Below are positions 17,511 to 26,704 of a stretch of 45,611 nt of DNA, piece by piece. Made by a program: the position numbers and the translations under genes. The notes below the pieces were generated by a model. It worked only from the letters and a program-made list of their open reading frames with translations. It ran no database searches and had not been told where the DNA came from. How positions within the stretch are numbered: the stretch's first letter is position 1; every line of letters begins with the position of its first letter. The stretch is from Staphylococcus cohnii subsp. cohnii (GTDB lineage Bacteria; Bacillota; Bacilli; Staphylococcales; Staphylococcaceae). The stretch is from NCBI RefSeq assembly GCF_002902365.1, contig NZ_PPQC01000025.1:1-45611 (forward strand), written 5' to 3'.

Positions 17511-18995
17511 TTGAATACTAGAAATAAAGATATCCCATGCTTAATTACAATTTTTGGAGCAACTGGTGATCTTAGTCACAGAAAATTATTTCCATCATTA
17601 TTCCATTTATACCAACAAGAAAATTTGAATGAGCACATTGCAATTGTTGGAATTGGTAGAAGAGACTTAACAAACGATGATTTCCGTAGTCAAGTGAAGT
17701 TGTCAATTCAAGAACACGTTAAAGATACTAAACACCTAGATAAGTTTATGGAACACGTATTTTATCACAAACACGATGTAAGTGATGAAGCAAGTTATCA
17801 ATCACTATTAGAATTCAGCAATAAATTAGATCACGATTTCCAATTACAAGGTAATAGACTCTTTTATTTAGCTATGGCTCCGAATTTCTTTGGTGTTATA
17901 TCTGATTATTTAAAATCTTCTGGATTAACAGATACAAGTGGTTTCAAACGTTTAGTTATTGAAAAACCATTTGGTTCAGATTTAGAATCTGCTGAAAAAT
18001 TAAATGAACAACTACGTCGTTCATTTAAGGAAGAAGAAATTTACCGTATTGACCACTATCTTGGTAAAGATATGGTGCAAAATATTGAAGTACTTCGTTT
18101 TGCTAATGCAATGTTTGAACCATTATGGAATAACAAATATATTTCAAATATTCAAGTTACTTCATCGGAAGTGCTTGGAGTCGAAGACAGAGGTGGCTAC
18201 TACGAATCTAGTGGTGCATTAAAAGATATGGTTCAAAACCATATGCTGCAAATGGTTGCTTTGCTAGCAATGGAAGCACCTATCAGTTTAAATAGTGAAG
18301 ATATCAGAGCAGAAAAAGTTAAGGCTTTAAAATCATTGCGTAAATTAGAACCTGAAGAAGTTCGTCAAAACTTTGTTCGTGGTCAATATGATGAAGGTAT
18401 CATAGAAGGACAGCAAGTTAAAAGATATAGAGATGAGGATCGTGTTGCAGAAGATTCCACAACGCCAACTTTTGTTTCTGGTAAACTAACCATTGATAAT
18501 TTTAGATGGGCTGGCGTACCGTTCTACATAAGAACTGGTAAACGAATGAAGAGTAAAACGATACAAGTAGTCGTTGAATTTAAAGAAGTTCCAATGAATC
18601 TATACTATAAAACAGATAAAAAACTAGATTCCAACCTATTAGTTATTAATATCCAACCAAATGAAGGTGTTTCTTTACACTTAAATGCTAAAAAGAATGT
18701 ACAAGGCATTGAAACTGAACCAGTTCAACTATCATATGCAATGAGTGCACAAGATAAAATGAACACAGTGGATGCTTATGAAAATTTATTATTTGACTGT
18801 TTAAATGGAGATGCAACTAACTTTACGCATTGGGAAGAATTAAAATCAACTTGGAAATTTGTTGATGCAATACAAGAAGAGTGGAACCAAAATGAACCCG
18901 AATTCCCTAATTATACGGCTGGAACAAACGGCCCATTAGCGAGTGATTTACTATTAAGTAGAGATGGTTTCCACTGGTGGGACGATATTCATTAA
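17511..18995 (+). CDS. zwf: Glucose-6-phosphate 1-dehydrogenase
   Basis: First step of the oxidative pentose-phosphate pathway, giving NADPH. 494 residues, equal to S. aureus Zwf. Cofactor motif FGATGDLSHRKLFP near residues 15-28, catalytic RIDHYLGKD at about 176-184, and EKPFGSDL. The start is TTG at 17511, eight bases after TGAGG and giving MNTRNKDIPCL; an in-frame TTG six bases earlier is too close to the site. gnd, the third enzyme of the pathway, lies 3.4 kb away on the other strand. It has its own terminator. Confidence 0.96.
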   Translation: MNTRNKDIPCLITIFGATGDLSHRKLFPSLFHLYQQENLNEHIAIVGIGRRDLTNDDFRSQVKLSIQEHVKDTKHLDKFMEHVFYHKHDVSDEASYQSLLEFSNKLDHDFQLQGNRLFYLAMAPNFFGVISDYLKSSGLTDTSGFKRLVIEKPFGSDLESAEKLNEQLRRSFKEEEIYRIDHYLGKDMVQNIEVLRFANAMFEPLWNNKYISNIQVTSSEVLGVEDRGGYYESSGALKDMVQNHMLQMVALLAMEAPISLNSEDIRAEKVKALKSLRKLEPEEVRQNFVRGQYDEGIIEGQQVKRYRDEDRVAEDSTTPTFVSGKLTIDNFRWAGVPFYIRTGKRMKSKTIQVVVEFKEVPMNLYYKTDKKLDSNLLVINIQPNEGVSLHLNAKKNVQGIETEPVQLSYAMSAQDKMNTVDAYENLLFDCLNGDATNFTHWEELKSTWKFVDAIQEEWNQNEPEFPNYTAGTNGPLASDLLLSRDGFHWWDDIH

Positions 18996-19011
18996 ATAAT
19001 TTTTTAAAAAT

Positions 19012-19057
19012 AAGGCAATGATACAAGTTTCAATTTGAGCTTGTGTTGTTGCTTTTT
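19012..19057 (+). terminator. Terminator of zwf
   Basis: An imperfect stem (GCAA..ACAAG with CTTGT..TTGC) followed by TTTTTT, about 20 bp past the zwf stop. The following 200 bp up to the AraC-like gene hold no gene. Confidence 0.65.
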
Positions 19058-19279
19058 TATTATACCTTATTTGTGTTATGATTTAGACTATTGATTAAAT
19101 CATTCATATACAAATTTAGGATGTTTACATTTTACCCTATTTAATATTTTTGAGATGTAAGTCACATGAAAATGATGTAAAATAGAATTAATCAACAATG
19201 ATTCATAACATTGTGTATAGAAAAGTAGCGACGAGGTACATAATCATTTGTATTTCGTTATCATTTAGGAGTGAAAGTT

Positions 19280-20149
19280 TTGGACGTTATCAAGCAAATC
19301 CAACAGGCAATTGTATATATTGAAGATCATTTGCTAGAGCCTCTATATTTGCAAGCACTTAGTGATTACGTTGGTCTTTCACCATTTCATATTGACCAAT
19401 CATTTAAAATGATTGTAGGTCAATCACCAACAGAATATGCAAGGTCAAGAAGATTGACTTTAGCAGCACAAGACATTTTAAGTGGCTCAGCTCGCTTGGT
19501 AGATGTTGCAAAAAAGTATAGCTATAAAGACGCAAATGATTTTGCTAATGATTTTAGTGATTTCCATGGTGTTTCTCCTATTCAAGTCAATACAAAAAGA
19601 GACGAATTAAAATTGCAATCAAGGCTTTATATTAAACTTACTACTACAGAACGGGCCCCTTATGCGTACCGTTTGGAAGATACACAAGGTTTGTCTTTAG
19701 TAGGTTTTGCTAAGTTCTTAAATTCAGAGGAAATTGATAACCCTTTTAAAGTGCCTGATTTTTTAGAGGATTTATTAATTGACGATAAAATTAAAGAATT
19801 ACAACGATATAATGATACAAGTCCACATGAACTCTTTGTGGTTAATTGTCCGCTTGATAATGGAATGGAAATTTTTGTAGGCGTACCGAGTGAAAGATAT
19901 CCTGCGCACCTTGAAAGTCGTTTCTTACCTGAAAGACAATATGCTAAATTTAATTTACAAGGTGAGATGGATTATGTAGTCAATGAAGCTTGGTATTATA
20001 TAGAGACCAGCCTTCAAATGACTTTACCCTATGAGCATAATAGTTTGTACGTTGAAGTTTATCCATTTGACATTTTATTCGATGATCCATTCACTAAAGT
20101 TCAATTATGGATGCCTGTTGATCAAGAACAATATGACATATTAGAATAA
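19280..20149 (+). CDS. AraC-family regulator with GyrI-like effector domain
   Basis: 290 residues. The double helix-turn-helix DNA-binding domain is at the N-terminus (about 5-105: LSDYVGLSPFHIDQSFK and VAKKYSYKDANDFANDFSDF), followed by a GyrI-like ligand domain (about 115-285, LYIKLTTTERAPYAYRLE, FVGVPSERYPAHLESR). This is the Rob/SoxS-type layout with a C-terminal effector domain. The start is taken as TTG at 19280, eight bases after AGGAG; an in-frame GTG at 19271 overlaps that site. Ligand and targets are unknown. It converges on malA; nothing shows that it controls it. Confidence 0.85.
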   Translation: MDVIKQIQQAIVYIEDHLLEPLYLQALSDYVGLSPFHIDQSFKMIVGQSPTEYARSRRLTLAAQDILSGSARLVDVAKKYSYKDANDFANDFSDFHGVSPIQVNTKRDELKLQSRLYIKLTTTERAPYAYRLEDTQGLSLVGFAKFLNSEEIDNPFKVPDFLEDLLIDDKIKELQRYNDTSPHELFVVNCPLDNGMEIFVGVPSERYPAHLESRFLPERQYAKFNLQGEMDYVVNEAWYYIETSLQMTLPYEHNSLYVEVYPFDILFDDPFTKVQLWMPVDQEQYDILE

Positions 20150-20174
20150 AAACATGAAAATACACTTAAATAAT

Positions 20175-20225
20175 ATATAGCGAGCAAGCAAACATATTTT
20201 TATATAAGTTGCTTACTCGCTATAT
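20175..20225. terminator. Bidirectional terminator between AraC-like gene and malA
   Basis: ATATAGCGAG (20175-20184) pairs with CTCGCTATAT (20216-20225), extended inward by AAGCAA/TTGCTT and followed by T on the plus strand. Confidence 0.8.
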
Positions 20226-20267
20226 TTTTGTTTGTTAATCATTATCCTAATTACTAGATAATAGATT

Positions 20268-21917
20268 CTAAAGTTTAATTACAAATGCTTCGTATGGTTG
20301 GATATTTTCAAAATCAATCGTACTATCTTTGTAGTTATGTAGTAATATGTTTTCTTCCAGGAAACTTGCATCAAAGGATAATTCAGCTTTTTTATTTGTT
20401 AAATTACCAACAATTAGTACATATTGATCATTTAATTCTCGTGTATATGCAAATATTTGGTTATTTTTTGAATCAACCAAATTAAATTCACCATATGTAA
20501 AAACATCATGAGATTTTTTTAACTTTATTAAAGCTTTATAGAAATTTAATATTGAATCTGGATCTTTTTGTTGATGTGCAACGTTAATGTTTTTGTAGTT
20601 TGGATTTACAGGAAACCAAGGCGTTACATCTGAAAATCCTGCAAAGTTAGAACTGTTCCACTGCATAGGTGTTCTAGAATTATCTCTATTTTCTTTTTTA
20701 TGTTTATCTAATAGTTTTGAGACATCGCCACCTTGTTGTTTGACAATTTTGTATTCATTGACCACTGCAACATCATTAAAGGTTTCAATATCATCAAAAG
20801 GATAATTGGTCATACCAATTTCTTGACCTTGATAGATAAATGGTGTACCTTGCTGTAAAAAATATACGACTGCATGACTTGTTGCAGATTCAAACCAATA
20901 ATGCGTATCATCCCCCCAAGTTGACACACGTCTTGGCTGGTCATGATTTTCAATAAACAATGCATTCCATCCAACATTTTCAAGTTTTTTTTGCCATTCA
21001 TTGAGTACATTTTTATAGGCTTTGACGTCAAATTTAACGTCGCCTGAATTCCACAAGCTTAAATGTTCAAACTGAAAAATCATATTGAATTTGCCAGTTG
21101 TCTCACCTACCCAAGGTTCAGCGTTTTCTGGACTAACACCATTTGCCTCTCCTACGGTCATAATATCATAATGACTTAAAGATTTATCTTTCATTTCTTG
21201 TAACCAAGTTTGTATGCCAGGCTGATTCATATCTACTTCAAAAGCTGGTGCATAATCTTTTCCTTCTGGTAGTTTTAAGTCACCAGCTTCAAATGTTTTT
21301 TTAATATGTGTTATAGCATCTACTCTAAAACCATCTATACCTTTATTAAACCACCAATTCATCATTTCAAAAACAGCATTTCTAACTTCTTGGTTTTCCC
21401 AGTTTAAATCTGGTTGCTTTTTACTGAATAAATGAAAATAATATTGACCTGTTTGTTCATCAAATTCCCATGTAGATCCATTAAATATACTTTCCCAATT
21501 ATTTGGTTCCGATCCATCTGGTTTCGGATCTTTCCAAATGTACCAGTCGCGTTTAGGATTATCTTTACTGGATTTCGATTCTATAAACCATGGATGTTCG
21601 TCTGATGTATGATTAACGACTAAATCTAGTATTAACTTCATATCTCTTTGATGTATTTCATTTAATAATTGATCAAAATCCTCCATGGTTCCAAACTCAT
21701 TCATGATATCTTTATAGTCGCTTATATCATAGCCATTATCATCATTTGGCGATTTATACATTGGGCTAAGCCAAATAACATCAATTCCTAAATCATTTAA
21801 GTAATCTAACTTTTCTATCACACCTTTTAAATCTCCGATACCATCGCTATTAGTATCATTAAAGCTTCTTGGATAAACTTGATAAGCGATTGCTTCTTTC
21901 CACCATTCCCTTTTCAT
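20268..21917 (-). CDS. malA: GH13 alpha-glucosidase (maltase/oligo-1,6-glucosidase type)
   Basis: Cytoplasmic enzyme that releases glucose from maltose and short alpha-glucosides. 549 residues. GH13 motifs in order: DLVVNHTSDEH, nucleophile Asp in DGFRVDAITH, acid Glu in MTVGEANG, and FIENHDQPR. The N-terminal WWKEAIAYQVYPRSF and SDGIGDLKG are typical of this subfamily. The ATG at 21917 has only a G-run (GGGGG) as ribosome site. In S. xylosus and S. aureus the LacI-type repressor gene malR sits directly upstream; here it is missing, while a LacI/CcpA-like operator remains (22128-22142). Confidence 0.92.
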   Translation of the reverse strand: MKREWWKEAIAYQVYPRSFNDTNSDGIGDLKGVIEKLDYLNDLGIDVIWLSPMYKSPNDDNGYDISDYKDIMNEFGTMEDFDQLLNEIHQRDMKLILDLVVNHTSDEHPWFIESKSSKDNPKRDWYIWKDPKPDGSEPNNWESIFNGSTWEFDEQTGQYYFHLFSKKQPDLNWENQEVRNAVFEMMNWWFNKGIDGFRVDAITHIKKTFEAGDLKLPEGKDYAPAFEVDMNQPGIQTWLQEMKDKSLSHYDIMTVGEANGVSPENAEPWVGETTGKFNMIFQFEHLSLWNSGDVKFDVKAYKNVLNEWQKKLENVGWNALFIENHDQPRRVSTWGDDTHYWFESATSHAVVYFLQQGTPFIYQGQEIGMTNYPFDDIETFNDVAVVNEYKIVKQQGGDVSKLLDKHKKENRDNSRTPMQWNSSNFAGFSDVTPWFPVNPNYKNINVAHQQKDPDSILNFYKALIKLKKSHDVFTYGEFNLVDSKNNQIFAYTRELNDQYVLIVGNLTNKKAELSFDASFLEENILLHNYKDSTIDFENIQPYEAFVIKL

Positions 21918-22127
21918 ATAAATCCCCCTATAAAGGTATTAAATTTGTTAAATCCTATCAATATTTATATCTGAAAATTTAACTATGAACTAGCGTGCCA
22001 TATAAATATAGTATGAAAAATAGTACCAATGTTTAAACAGTCATAGCTTAATACAATATTAAATATAATAGACTTAATCATATATATTAATAGATTAATT
22101 AATGTACGTATAAAAGTCAAAATTTTA

Positions 22128-22142
22128 GCGCAATCGCTTACA
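22128..22142. promoter_or_regulatory. LacI/CcpA-type operator upstream of malA
   Basis: GCAATCGCTTAC at 22130-22141 matches the LacI-family core GCAAnCGnTTGC in all but one position. Read as a catabolite-response element it has two mismatches in the left arm. It sits about 210 bp before malA, just upstream of a TTGACT on the minus strand. Confidence 0.45.
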
Positions 22143-22173
22143 AATGAATATATTTATTATTTTTAAAACGAAA

Positions 22174-22226
22174 AAAACACTTCCGTATAAATTCATTTTT
22201 TATTACGAATTCAACGAAAGTGTTTT
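22174..22226 (-). terminator. Terminator of gnd
   Basis: AAAACACTTcCGT and ACGaAAGTGTTTT form the stem, with AATTC/GAATT inside. On the minus strand it is followed by a run of seven T. Confidence 0.8.
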
Positions 22227-22363
22227 AATTTCACTCCATAAATTGAAGTTATTATTTATTTATGTTAATAAATATATTTTAAAGCCTGAATTGTGTATGT
22301 CTCTGACAATTTTAGGTCTTCTGAGATAGTTATTCAAAAACTAACTATTATAAAATATCTAAA

Positions 22364-23773
22364 TTATTCTTCAATCCATTGTGTATGGAAAATACCTGAA
22401 CGATCTTTACGTTCATAAGTATGTGCACCAAAGTAATCACGTTGTGCTTGGATTAAGTTAGCTGGTAAATTTTCTGAACGATAACTATCATAGTAGTTAA
22501 TACTTGCTGAAAAACCTGGTGTTGGAACGCCGTTTTGAACGCCTGTTGCAACAACGTCACGTAAAGCTTCTTGATAATTCGTAACGATATCTTTGAAATA
22601 AGGATCTAACAATAAGTTTTGTAGATCGCTATCATTATCATATGCTTCTTTAATTTTTTGTAAAAATTGAGCACGGATAATGCAACCTTCACGCCAAATC
22701 ATAGCAAGCTCATCAAGTTGAAGGTTCCATGTATTGTCTTCACTAGCTTTTCTCATTTGAGCAAAACCTTGTGCATAAGAACAAATTTTACTCATGTACA
22801 GTGCTTTACGGATTTTTTCAAGGAATGCTTCCTTATCACCTTCAAATTTGGCATTAGGTCCATTTAATTGTTTTGAAGCATTTACACGTTCTTCTTTAAT
22901 TGAAGAAATAAAACGAGCAAATACAGACTCAGTGATAATTGTTAAAGGGATTCCTAATTCTAAAGCATTTATAGATGTCCATTTGCCTGTACCTTTTTGG
23001 CCAGCTGTATCTAATATTTGTTCAACTAACGGACCATTTGTTTCATCATCTAATTTATTGAAAATATCACCAGTAATTTCTATTAAATAACTTGATAATT
23101 CACCAGCATTCCAATCTTTAAATGTTTGAGCAATATCTTTATGTGACATACCTAGCAAGTCTTTCATCATTGCATAACTTTCTGCAATTAATTGCATGTC
23201 AGCATATTCTATACCATTATGAACCATTTTAACGTAATGACCCGCACCATTTGGACCAATATAAGCTACACATGGTGCACCGTCTTTTGCTTTTGCTGAT
23301 ATTGCTTCTAATATATGACTCACTTTATTAAAAGCTGCTTCTTGTCCACCAGGCATAAGTGAAGGTCCAGTCAATGCACCAACTTCACCGCCAGATACAC
23401 CCATACCAATAAAGTTAACACCACTTTCAGCTAAAGCTTTGTTGCGTCTGATTGTATCTTGATAATTTGTATTACCACCATCAATTAAAATATCATCATC
23501 ATCTAATAATGGTAATAGCGTATCAATTGTTGCGTCTGTTGCTGTACCAGCCTTTACCATTAATAAAATTTTACGGGGTTTTTCTAAGGAATTTACAAAT
23601 TCTTCCATTGAATATGTTGGATGTATGTTTTTTCCTTCAGATTCTTTTACCATTTCATCTGTTTTTTCTGAAGAACGGTTAAAAACTGATACACTGTATC
23701 CGCGTGATTCAATATTCCAAGCAAGGTTTTTACCCATTACGGCTAAACCAACTACACCTATTTGTTGTGTCAT
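22364..23773 (-). CDS. gnd: 6-phosphogluconate dehydrogenase, decarboxylating
   Basis: Converts 6-phosphogluconate to ribulose-5-phosphate with NADPH production, third enzyme of the oxidative pentose-phosphate pathway. 469 residues. Rossmann motif [15 protein letters not shown], then [27 protein letters not shown], catalytic [15 protein letters not shown] (Lys/His/Asn), and the NADP-type C-terminal tail with [14 protein letters not shown] at 23773 follows GAGAGG. An extended -10 (TGATACAAT on the minus strand, 23816-23808) lies 35 bp upstream, so gnd probably has its own promoter. Confidence 0.97.
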   Translation of the reverse strand: MTQQIGVVGLAVMGKNLAWNIESRGYSVSVFNRSSEKTDEMVKESEGKNIHPTYSMEEFVNSLEKPRKILLMVKAGTATDATIDTLLPLLDDDDILIDGGNTNYQDTIRRNKALAESGVNFIGMGVSGGEVGALTGPSLMPGGQEAAFNKVSHILEAISAKAKDGAPCVAYIGPNGAGHYVKMVHNGIEYADMQLIAESYAMMKDLLGMSHKDIAQTFKDWNAGELSSYLIEITGDIFNKLDDETNGPLVEQILDTAGQKGTGKWTSINALELGIPLTIITESVFARFISSIKEERVNASKQLNGPNAKFEGDKEAFLEKIRKALYMSKICSYAQGFAQMRKASEDNTWNLQLDELAMIWREGCIIRAQFLQKIKEAYDNDSDLQNLLLDPYFKDIVTNYQEALRDVVATGVQNGVPTPGFSASINYYDSYRSENLPANLIQAQRDYFGAHTYERKDRSGIFHTQWIEE

Positions 23774-23841
23774 TTAACTAACCTCTCTTATTAAAGTTTT
23801 CTAGTACATTGTATCACAAAGGTATCTTTATATTCACTTAA

Positions 23842-24981
23842 TCAGTTTATAGATTGTTTAATAAGCACATCGTTGATACTTAAAAGTTGGTTAGCTAACT
23901 GATTTAAAGATTTAATTGAAATTCTTTCTTCAGTAGTGTGAATGTTTTCATAACCGACACCTAAAATGACTGTTGGTATACCAAGTTGATTGATTATATT
24001 ACCATCAGATCCGCCACCAGCAATGACGGTATTTGCCTCTAAACCTAAAGATAAAGCGCTAGATTTTGCTATAGAAGTAACTGTTGCATCATCAGAAATT
24101 TTAAATCCTGGATAACTTTTGATGATTTCTACTTCTGCATGACAATGATACTTTTTTGCAGTTGTTTCAAATACAGATTTCATATGATTCACTTGTTTGA
24201 TAATACTTTCATCTGAATGTGAACGTGCTTCTGCATTTAATGTTACTTTTTCAGCCACAATATTAGTAGCTGATCCACCTTCAAAGCGCCCGATATTAGC
24301 TGTAGTATATTCATCTATTCGACCTAAGTTCATTTCACTAATTGCTTTTGCAGCTACATTTATTGCGCTAATTCCATGATTAGGCGTACTGGCATGTGCA
24401 GTTTTTCCAAATATTGTGGCATTTAATTTCATTTGAGTTGGCGCACCTACTACTGTTGTACCGACTGGAACACTTGCATCAATCGCAAAGCCATAATTTG
24501 CGTCTAGTAAAGTTTTATCAATAGTTTTCGCACCTTCTAAACCTATTTCTTCTCCCGCAGTTAAAATAAATTGTATTTGACCATGGGGCAAATTTTGTTC
24601 ATTAATGACACGGATAAATTCTATAATAGCTGCTAAACCTGCTTTATCATCTGCACCTAAAATTGTAGTTCCATCTGAGTATATGTATCCATCTTCTTTT
24701 ACAGTCGGTACAATATTTTGACCTGGTACAACCGTATCCATGTGACTTGTAAAATATATTTTCTCAAGATGTTCAAAATTTGGAGTAGCCTTTAATGTGC
24801 ATATTAAATTATTAGCACCTAATGCTTCATTTTGAATACTTGCATTGTCTTCACTGATATTTATATTTTGTTGTTCCATCAATTTTTTTAAATGGTTTTG
24901 TATAGTTTGTTCATTTCCACTTTCTGAATCAATTTGAACGAGTGTTAAAAATGTCTCTAATAGACGTTCTTCATTTATCAT
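23842..24981 (-). CDS. M20 family zinc metallopeptidase (PepT/YqjE-like)
   Basis: 379 residues, cytoplasmic. Zinc ligands and catalytic residues are seen: TSHMDTVVPG, LGADDKAGLAAI, TAGEEIGLEGA, AIDASVPVG and the late GVGYENIHTTEER His. A lid domain lies between about 185 and 295 (GKTAHASTPNHG). The family includes peptidase T and related tripeptidases; the exact substrate cannot be told. The start is ATG at 24981, six bases after AAGGGG, rather than an in-frame ATG 24 bases upstream. It lies just before gnd on the same strand, 68 bp apart. Confidence 0.88.
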   Translation of the reverse strand: MINEERLLETFLTLVQIDSESGNEQTIQNHLKKLMEQQNINISEDNASIQNEALGANNLICTLKATPNFEHLEKIYFTSHMDTVVPGQNIVPTVKEDGYIYSDGTTILGADDKAGLAAIIEFIRVINEQNLPHGQIQFILTAGEEIGLEGAKTIDKTLLDANYGFAIDASVPVGTTVVGAPTQMKLNATIFGKTAHASTPNHGISAINVAAKAISEMNLGRIDEYTTANIGRFEGGSATNIVAEKVTLNAEARSHSDESIIKQVNHMKSVFETTAKKYHCHAEVEIIKSYPGFKISDDATVTSIAKSSALSLGLEANTVIAGGGSDGNIINQLGIPTVILGVGYENIHTTEERISIKSLNQLANQLLSINDVLIKQSIN

Positions 24982-25074
24982 ATTTATCCCCTTTTCTATA
25001 ATCACAATTTATTTTAGTTTACATAAGTTTAAAGTTTAGTAAAACAAATATGTTTATACGTATTAGACTTGTTA

Positions 25075-25083
25075 TGTTATAAT
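25075..25083 (+). promoter_or_regulatory. Extended -10 promoter of the Prli42-like gene
   Basis: TGTTATAAT is a perfect TGnTATAAT extended -10. It lies 100 bp before the TTG start, leaving an AT-rich 5' leader of about 90 nt. Confidence 0.55.
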
Positions 25084-25182
25084 ATACATTGTTAAAATAA
25101 TGATATTTAAAATTATTGTGGATGCTTCAAAGTACAATAATAATTAATAAGATGCATTGGGTATATTATGGAGGAATAAAGA

Positions 25183-25281
25183 TTGAATAACAATAAAGTG
25201 CTTAGATTTATAATTGTAGTTATGTTGGTAGCAGTAGTACTTGCACTAATCTTGACAAGTATAGTTCCTTTAACGAGTTAA
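25183..25281 (+). CDS. Prli42-like membrane miniprotein (32 aa)
   Basis: A 32-residue protein beginning MNNNKVLRFII: a short Asn/Lys/Arg head, one membrane helix (about 9-28) and a short polar tail. The TTG at 25183 has GGAGG eight bases upstream, a textbook spacing. A promoter (25075-25083) and a strong terminator (25351-25400) frame it, so it is a real small gene. Its shape and the N-K-V-(V/L)-R start resemble Listeria Prli42, which anchors the stressosome to the membrane. In staphylococci, which lack a full stressosome as far as I recall, the job is uncertain. Confidence 0.75.
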   Translation: MNNNKVLRFIIVVMLVAVVLALILTSIVPLTS

Positions 25282-25327
25282 AATTATAAACTTAATTTTA
25301 TCTTAACTTTAAAAAATTTTTGTCTAT

Positions 25328-25347
25328 CGGATTTGGTCATAAATCCG
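25328..25347 (+). terminator. Small hairpin after the miniprotein gene
   Basis: CGGATTT (25328-25334) pairs with AAATCCG (25341-25347), then TTT. It may be a first, weak terminator before the main one. Confidence 0.4.
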
Positions 25348-25350
25348 TTT

Positions 25351-25400
25351 AAAATAGCACTTAGGTGATTTAATTCAATTCATCTGAGTGCTATTTTTTT
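25351..25400 (+). terminator. Main terminator of the Prli42-like gene
   Basis: AAAATAGCACT (25351-25361) pairs with AGTGCTATTTT (25387-25397), extended by partial pairing inside and followed by a T-run. Confidence 0.85.
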
Positions 25401-25411
25401 ATTCAATGTTT

Positions 25412-25500
25412 CGTATTGTTGGCTCCCTTTCTTAAGCGACAGCTTTATCCTGTAGTTTTCAACTTCACTCAAGCGTCTCGCTAAAATACGTCGCATTTAT
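25412..25500. repeat. Second island sharing the ATCCTGTAGT core
   Basis: Bounded by CGTATT (25412-25417) and AATACG (25495-25500). It contains ATCCTGTAGT (25447-25456) and TCACTCA (25465-25471), the same pair as in 4794-4865 but with five more bases between them. An AGCGtctCGCT hairpin lies near its right end. No open frame. The rest of the gap to 25629 is AT-rich with nothing I recognise. Confidence 0.45.
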
Positions 25501-25629
25501 ATGTATTTTCACAATATATTACTATGAAAAAAATAAGGAGAAATTATAACTAAAAATATTTCAAAGTCCCAATCAATCAAAAGCCTTCGGAACCAAAAAC
25601 AAAAGAAATTTACAATCAAGAAAAATTAT

Positions 25630-25673
25630 GGCCTAGGTATAAAGAAAATAGATGTCATTTTCTTACCTAGGCC
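25630..25673 (-). terminator. Terminator of the aromatic acid exporter-like gene
   Basis: GGCCTAGGTA (25630-25639) pairs with TACCTAGGCC (25664-25673), extended by AAGAAAAT/ATTTTCTT. On the minus strand it is followed by ATAATTTTTC. Confidence 0.8.
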
Positions 25674-25696
25674 AAGGTGATTATTATTGATGCTTT

Positions 25697-26692
25697 CTAT
25701 GAAAAAATTGTTGATTTTGTATCTTTATGTAATTTTAAGGATCCAAATTGTGATTTAACTTCTAAATATTCTTCTAATTCATTGAGTAGTTGTTTAATAC
25801 TAGCTCTAGTTCTAAATGAAGCATGTGTATTTGGTAACTCTAATTGTTCTAACTCTATTTTAATTTCATAGAGAGAATGCAATCGTAACACCGTATAGTC
25901 ATTACTATTTACGTTATGAGCCACTTCCAAAAATAAACTGCTGATTTTAGTTAACAGCGTATCTTTCGTTTCAATGTTTTGTATCATTTTAGACATTCTT
26001 TCAAGTAGTTCTAATTGCTCTTCTCTCATATCAAAATAATGATAGTAAGAATTTTCATTACGTACAAAATGATTTTTAACATCCCTAAATGCAATTGATT
26101 TTGCCTTTTGAATCGTAAGTTGTAATTGGTTGAATGAAATACTTAATGAAGCATTAGGTTCTTTACAAGTATTACTAAACGTTTCAAAAATTGTTGTAAA
26201 TTGATTTTCTATTTCTTCTTTATATTGTTTAAGTTTAAAGTCTAGGCTAGGCATGATTAGATTCATTATAAATGCAATACCAAGGCCCACAATTAATAAT
26301 AAAATTTCATTGATAAACAAATGCATGTCAATCACTTCAGCATTAAATACATGCAACAAAATGACACAACTTGTAACTACGCCTTCCTGTACTTTAAATA
26401 CAACAGTGAGCGGTATAAAAAATAAGACGATTAGACCTAAAATAATAGCATTTTGACCGAAGTAACTGAAAGCTATTGACCCTATTATAAGGATTAATAT
26501 ACAAGATACAAATCTAGATATAATTGCTTGAAGTGAATGCACTTTGGTATGTTTAATACAAAGCACTACTAAAATGGCACTAGAAGCAAAATTATCTAAT
26601 CCCATTAATTTAGCAATGATAATTCCTAGTGCCATACCTACAGCAGTTTTAATTGTTCTAAATCCGATTCGATATGGATTTAATCGCATCAT
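25697..26692 (-). CDS. Aromatic acid exporter family protein (YqjA/DUF939-like)
   Basis: 331 residues. The N-terminal half has four or five hydrophobic segments (about 10-145), beginning NPYRIGFRTIKTAVGMALG, which matches the ArAE_1 family; the C-terminal half is a helical, charged cytoplasmic domain (about 150-331). The transported compound is unknown. The start is taken as ATG at 26692, nine bases after AGAGG; a TTG at 26701 lies directly on that site. It follows brxB by about a dozen bases on the same strand, so the two are probably one transcript. Confidence 0.82.
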   Translation of the reverse strand: MMRLNPYRIGFRTIKTAVGMALGIIIAKLMGLDNFASSAILVVLCIKHTKVHSLQAIISRFVSCILILIIGSIAFSYFGQNAIILGLIVLFFIPLTVVFKVQEGVVTSCVILLHVFNAEVIDMHLFINEILLLIVGLGIAFIMNLIMPSLDFKLKQYKEEIENQFTTIFETFSNTCKEPNASLSISFNQLQLTIQKAKSIAFRDVKNHFVRNENSYYHYFDMREEQLELLERMSKMIQNIETKDTLLTKISSLFLEVAHNVNSNDYTVLRLHSLYEIKIELEQLELPNTHASFRTRASIKQLLNELEEYLEVKSQFGSLKLHKDTKSTIFS

Positions 26693-26704
26693 CGGTGTCA
26701 ACCT

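Larger units (their letters stand above)
21918..22363. other. Gene-free 446-bp gap between gnd and malA
   Basis: Very AT-rich. It holds the gnd terminator (22174-22226), an operator-like palindrome (22128-22142) and, next to it, a -35-like TTGACT on the minus strand (22120-22115). I see no open frame or remnant of the malR repressor expected at this place. Confidence 0.6.

Noticed and set aside
22144..22329. A plus-strand open frame of 61 codons in the gnd-malA gap, as a possible malR remnant.
   Set aside because: It runs through the gnd terminator hairpin and shows no similarity to a LacI-type repressor.
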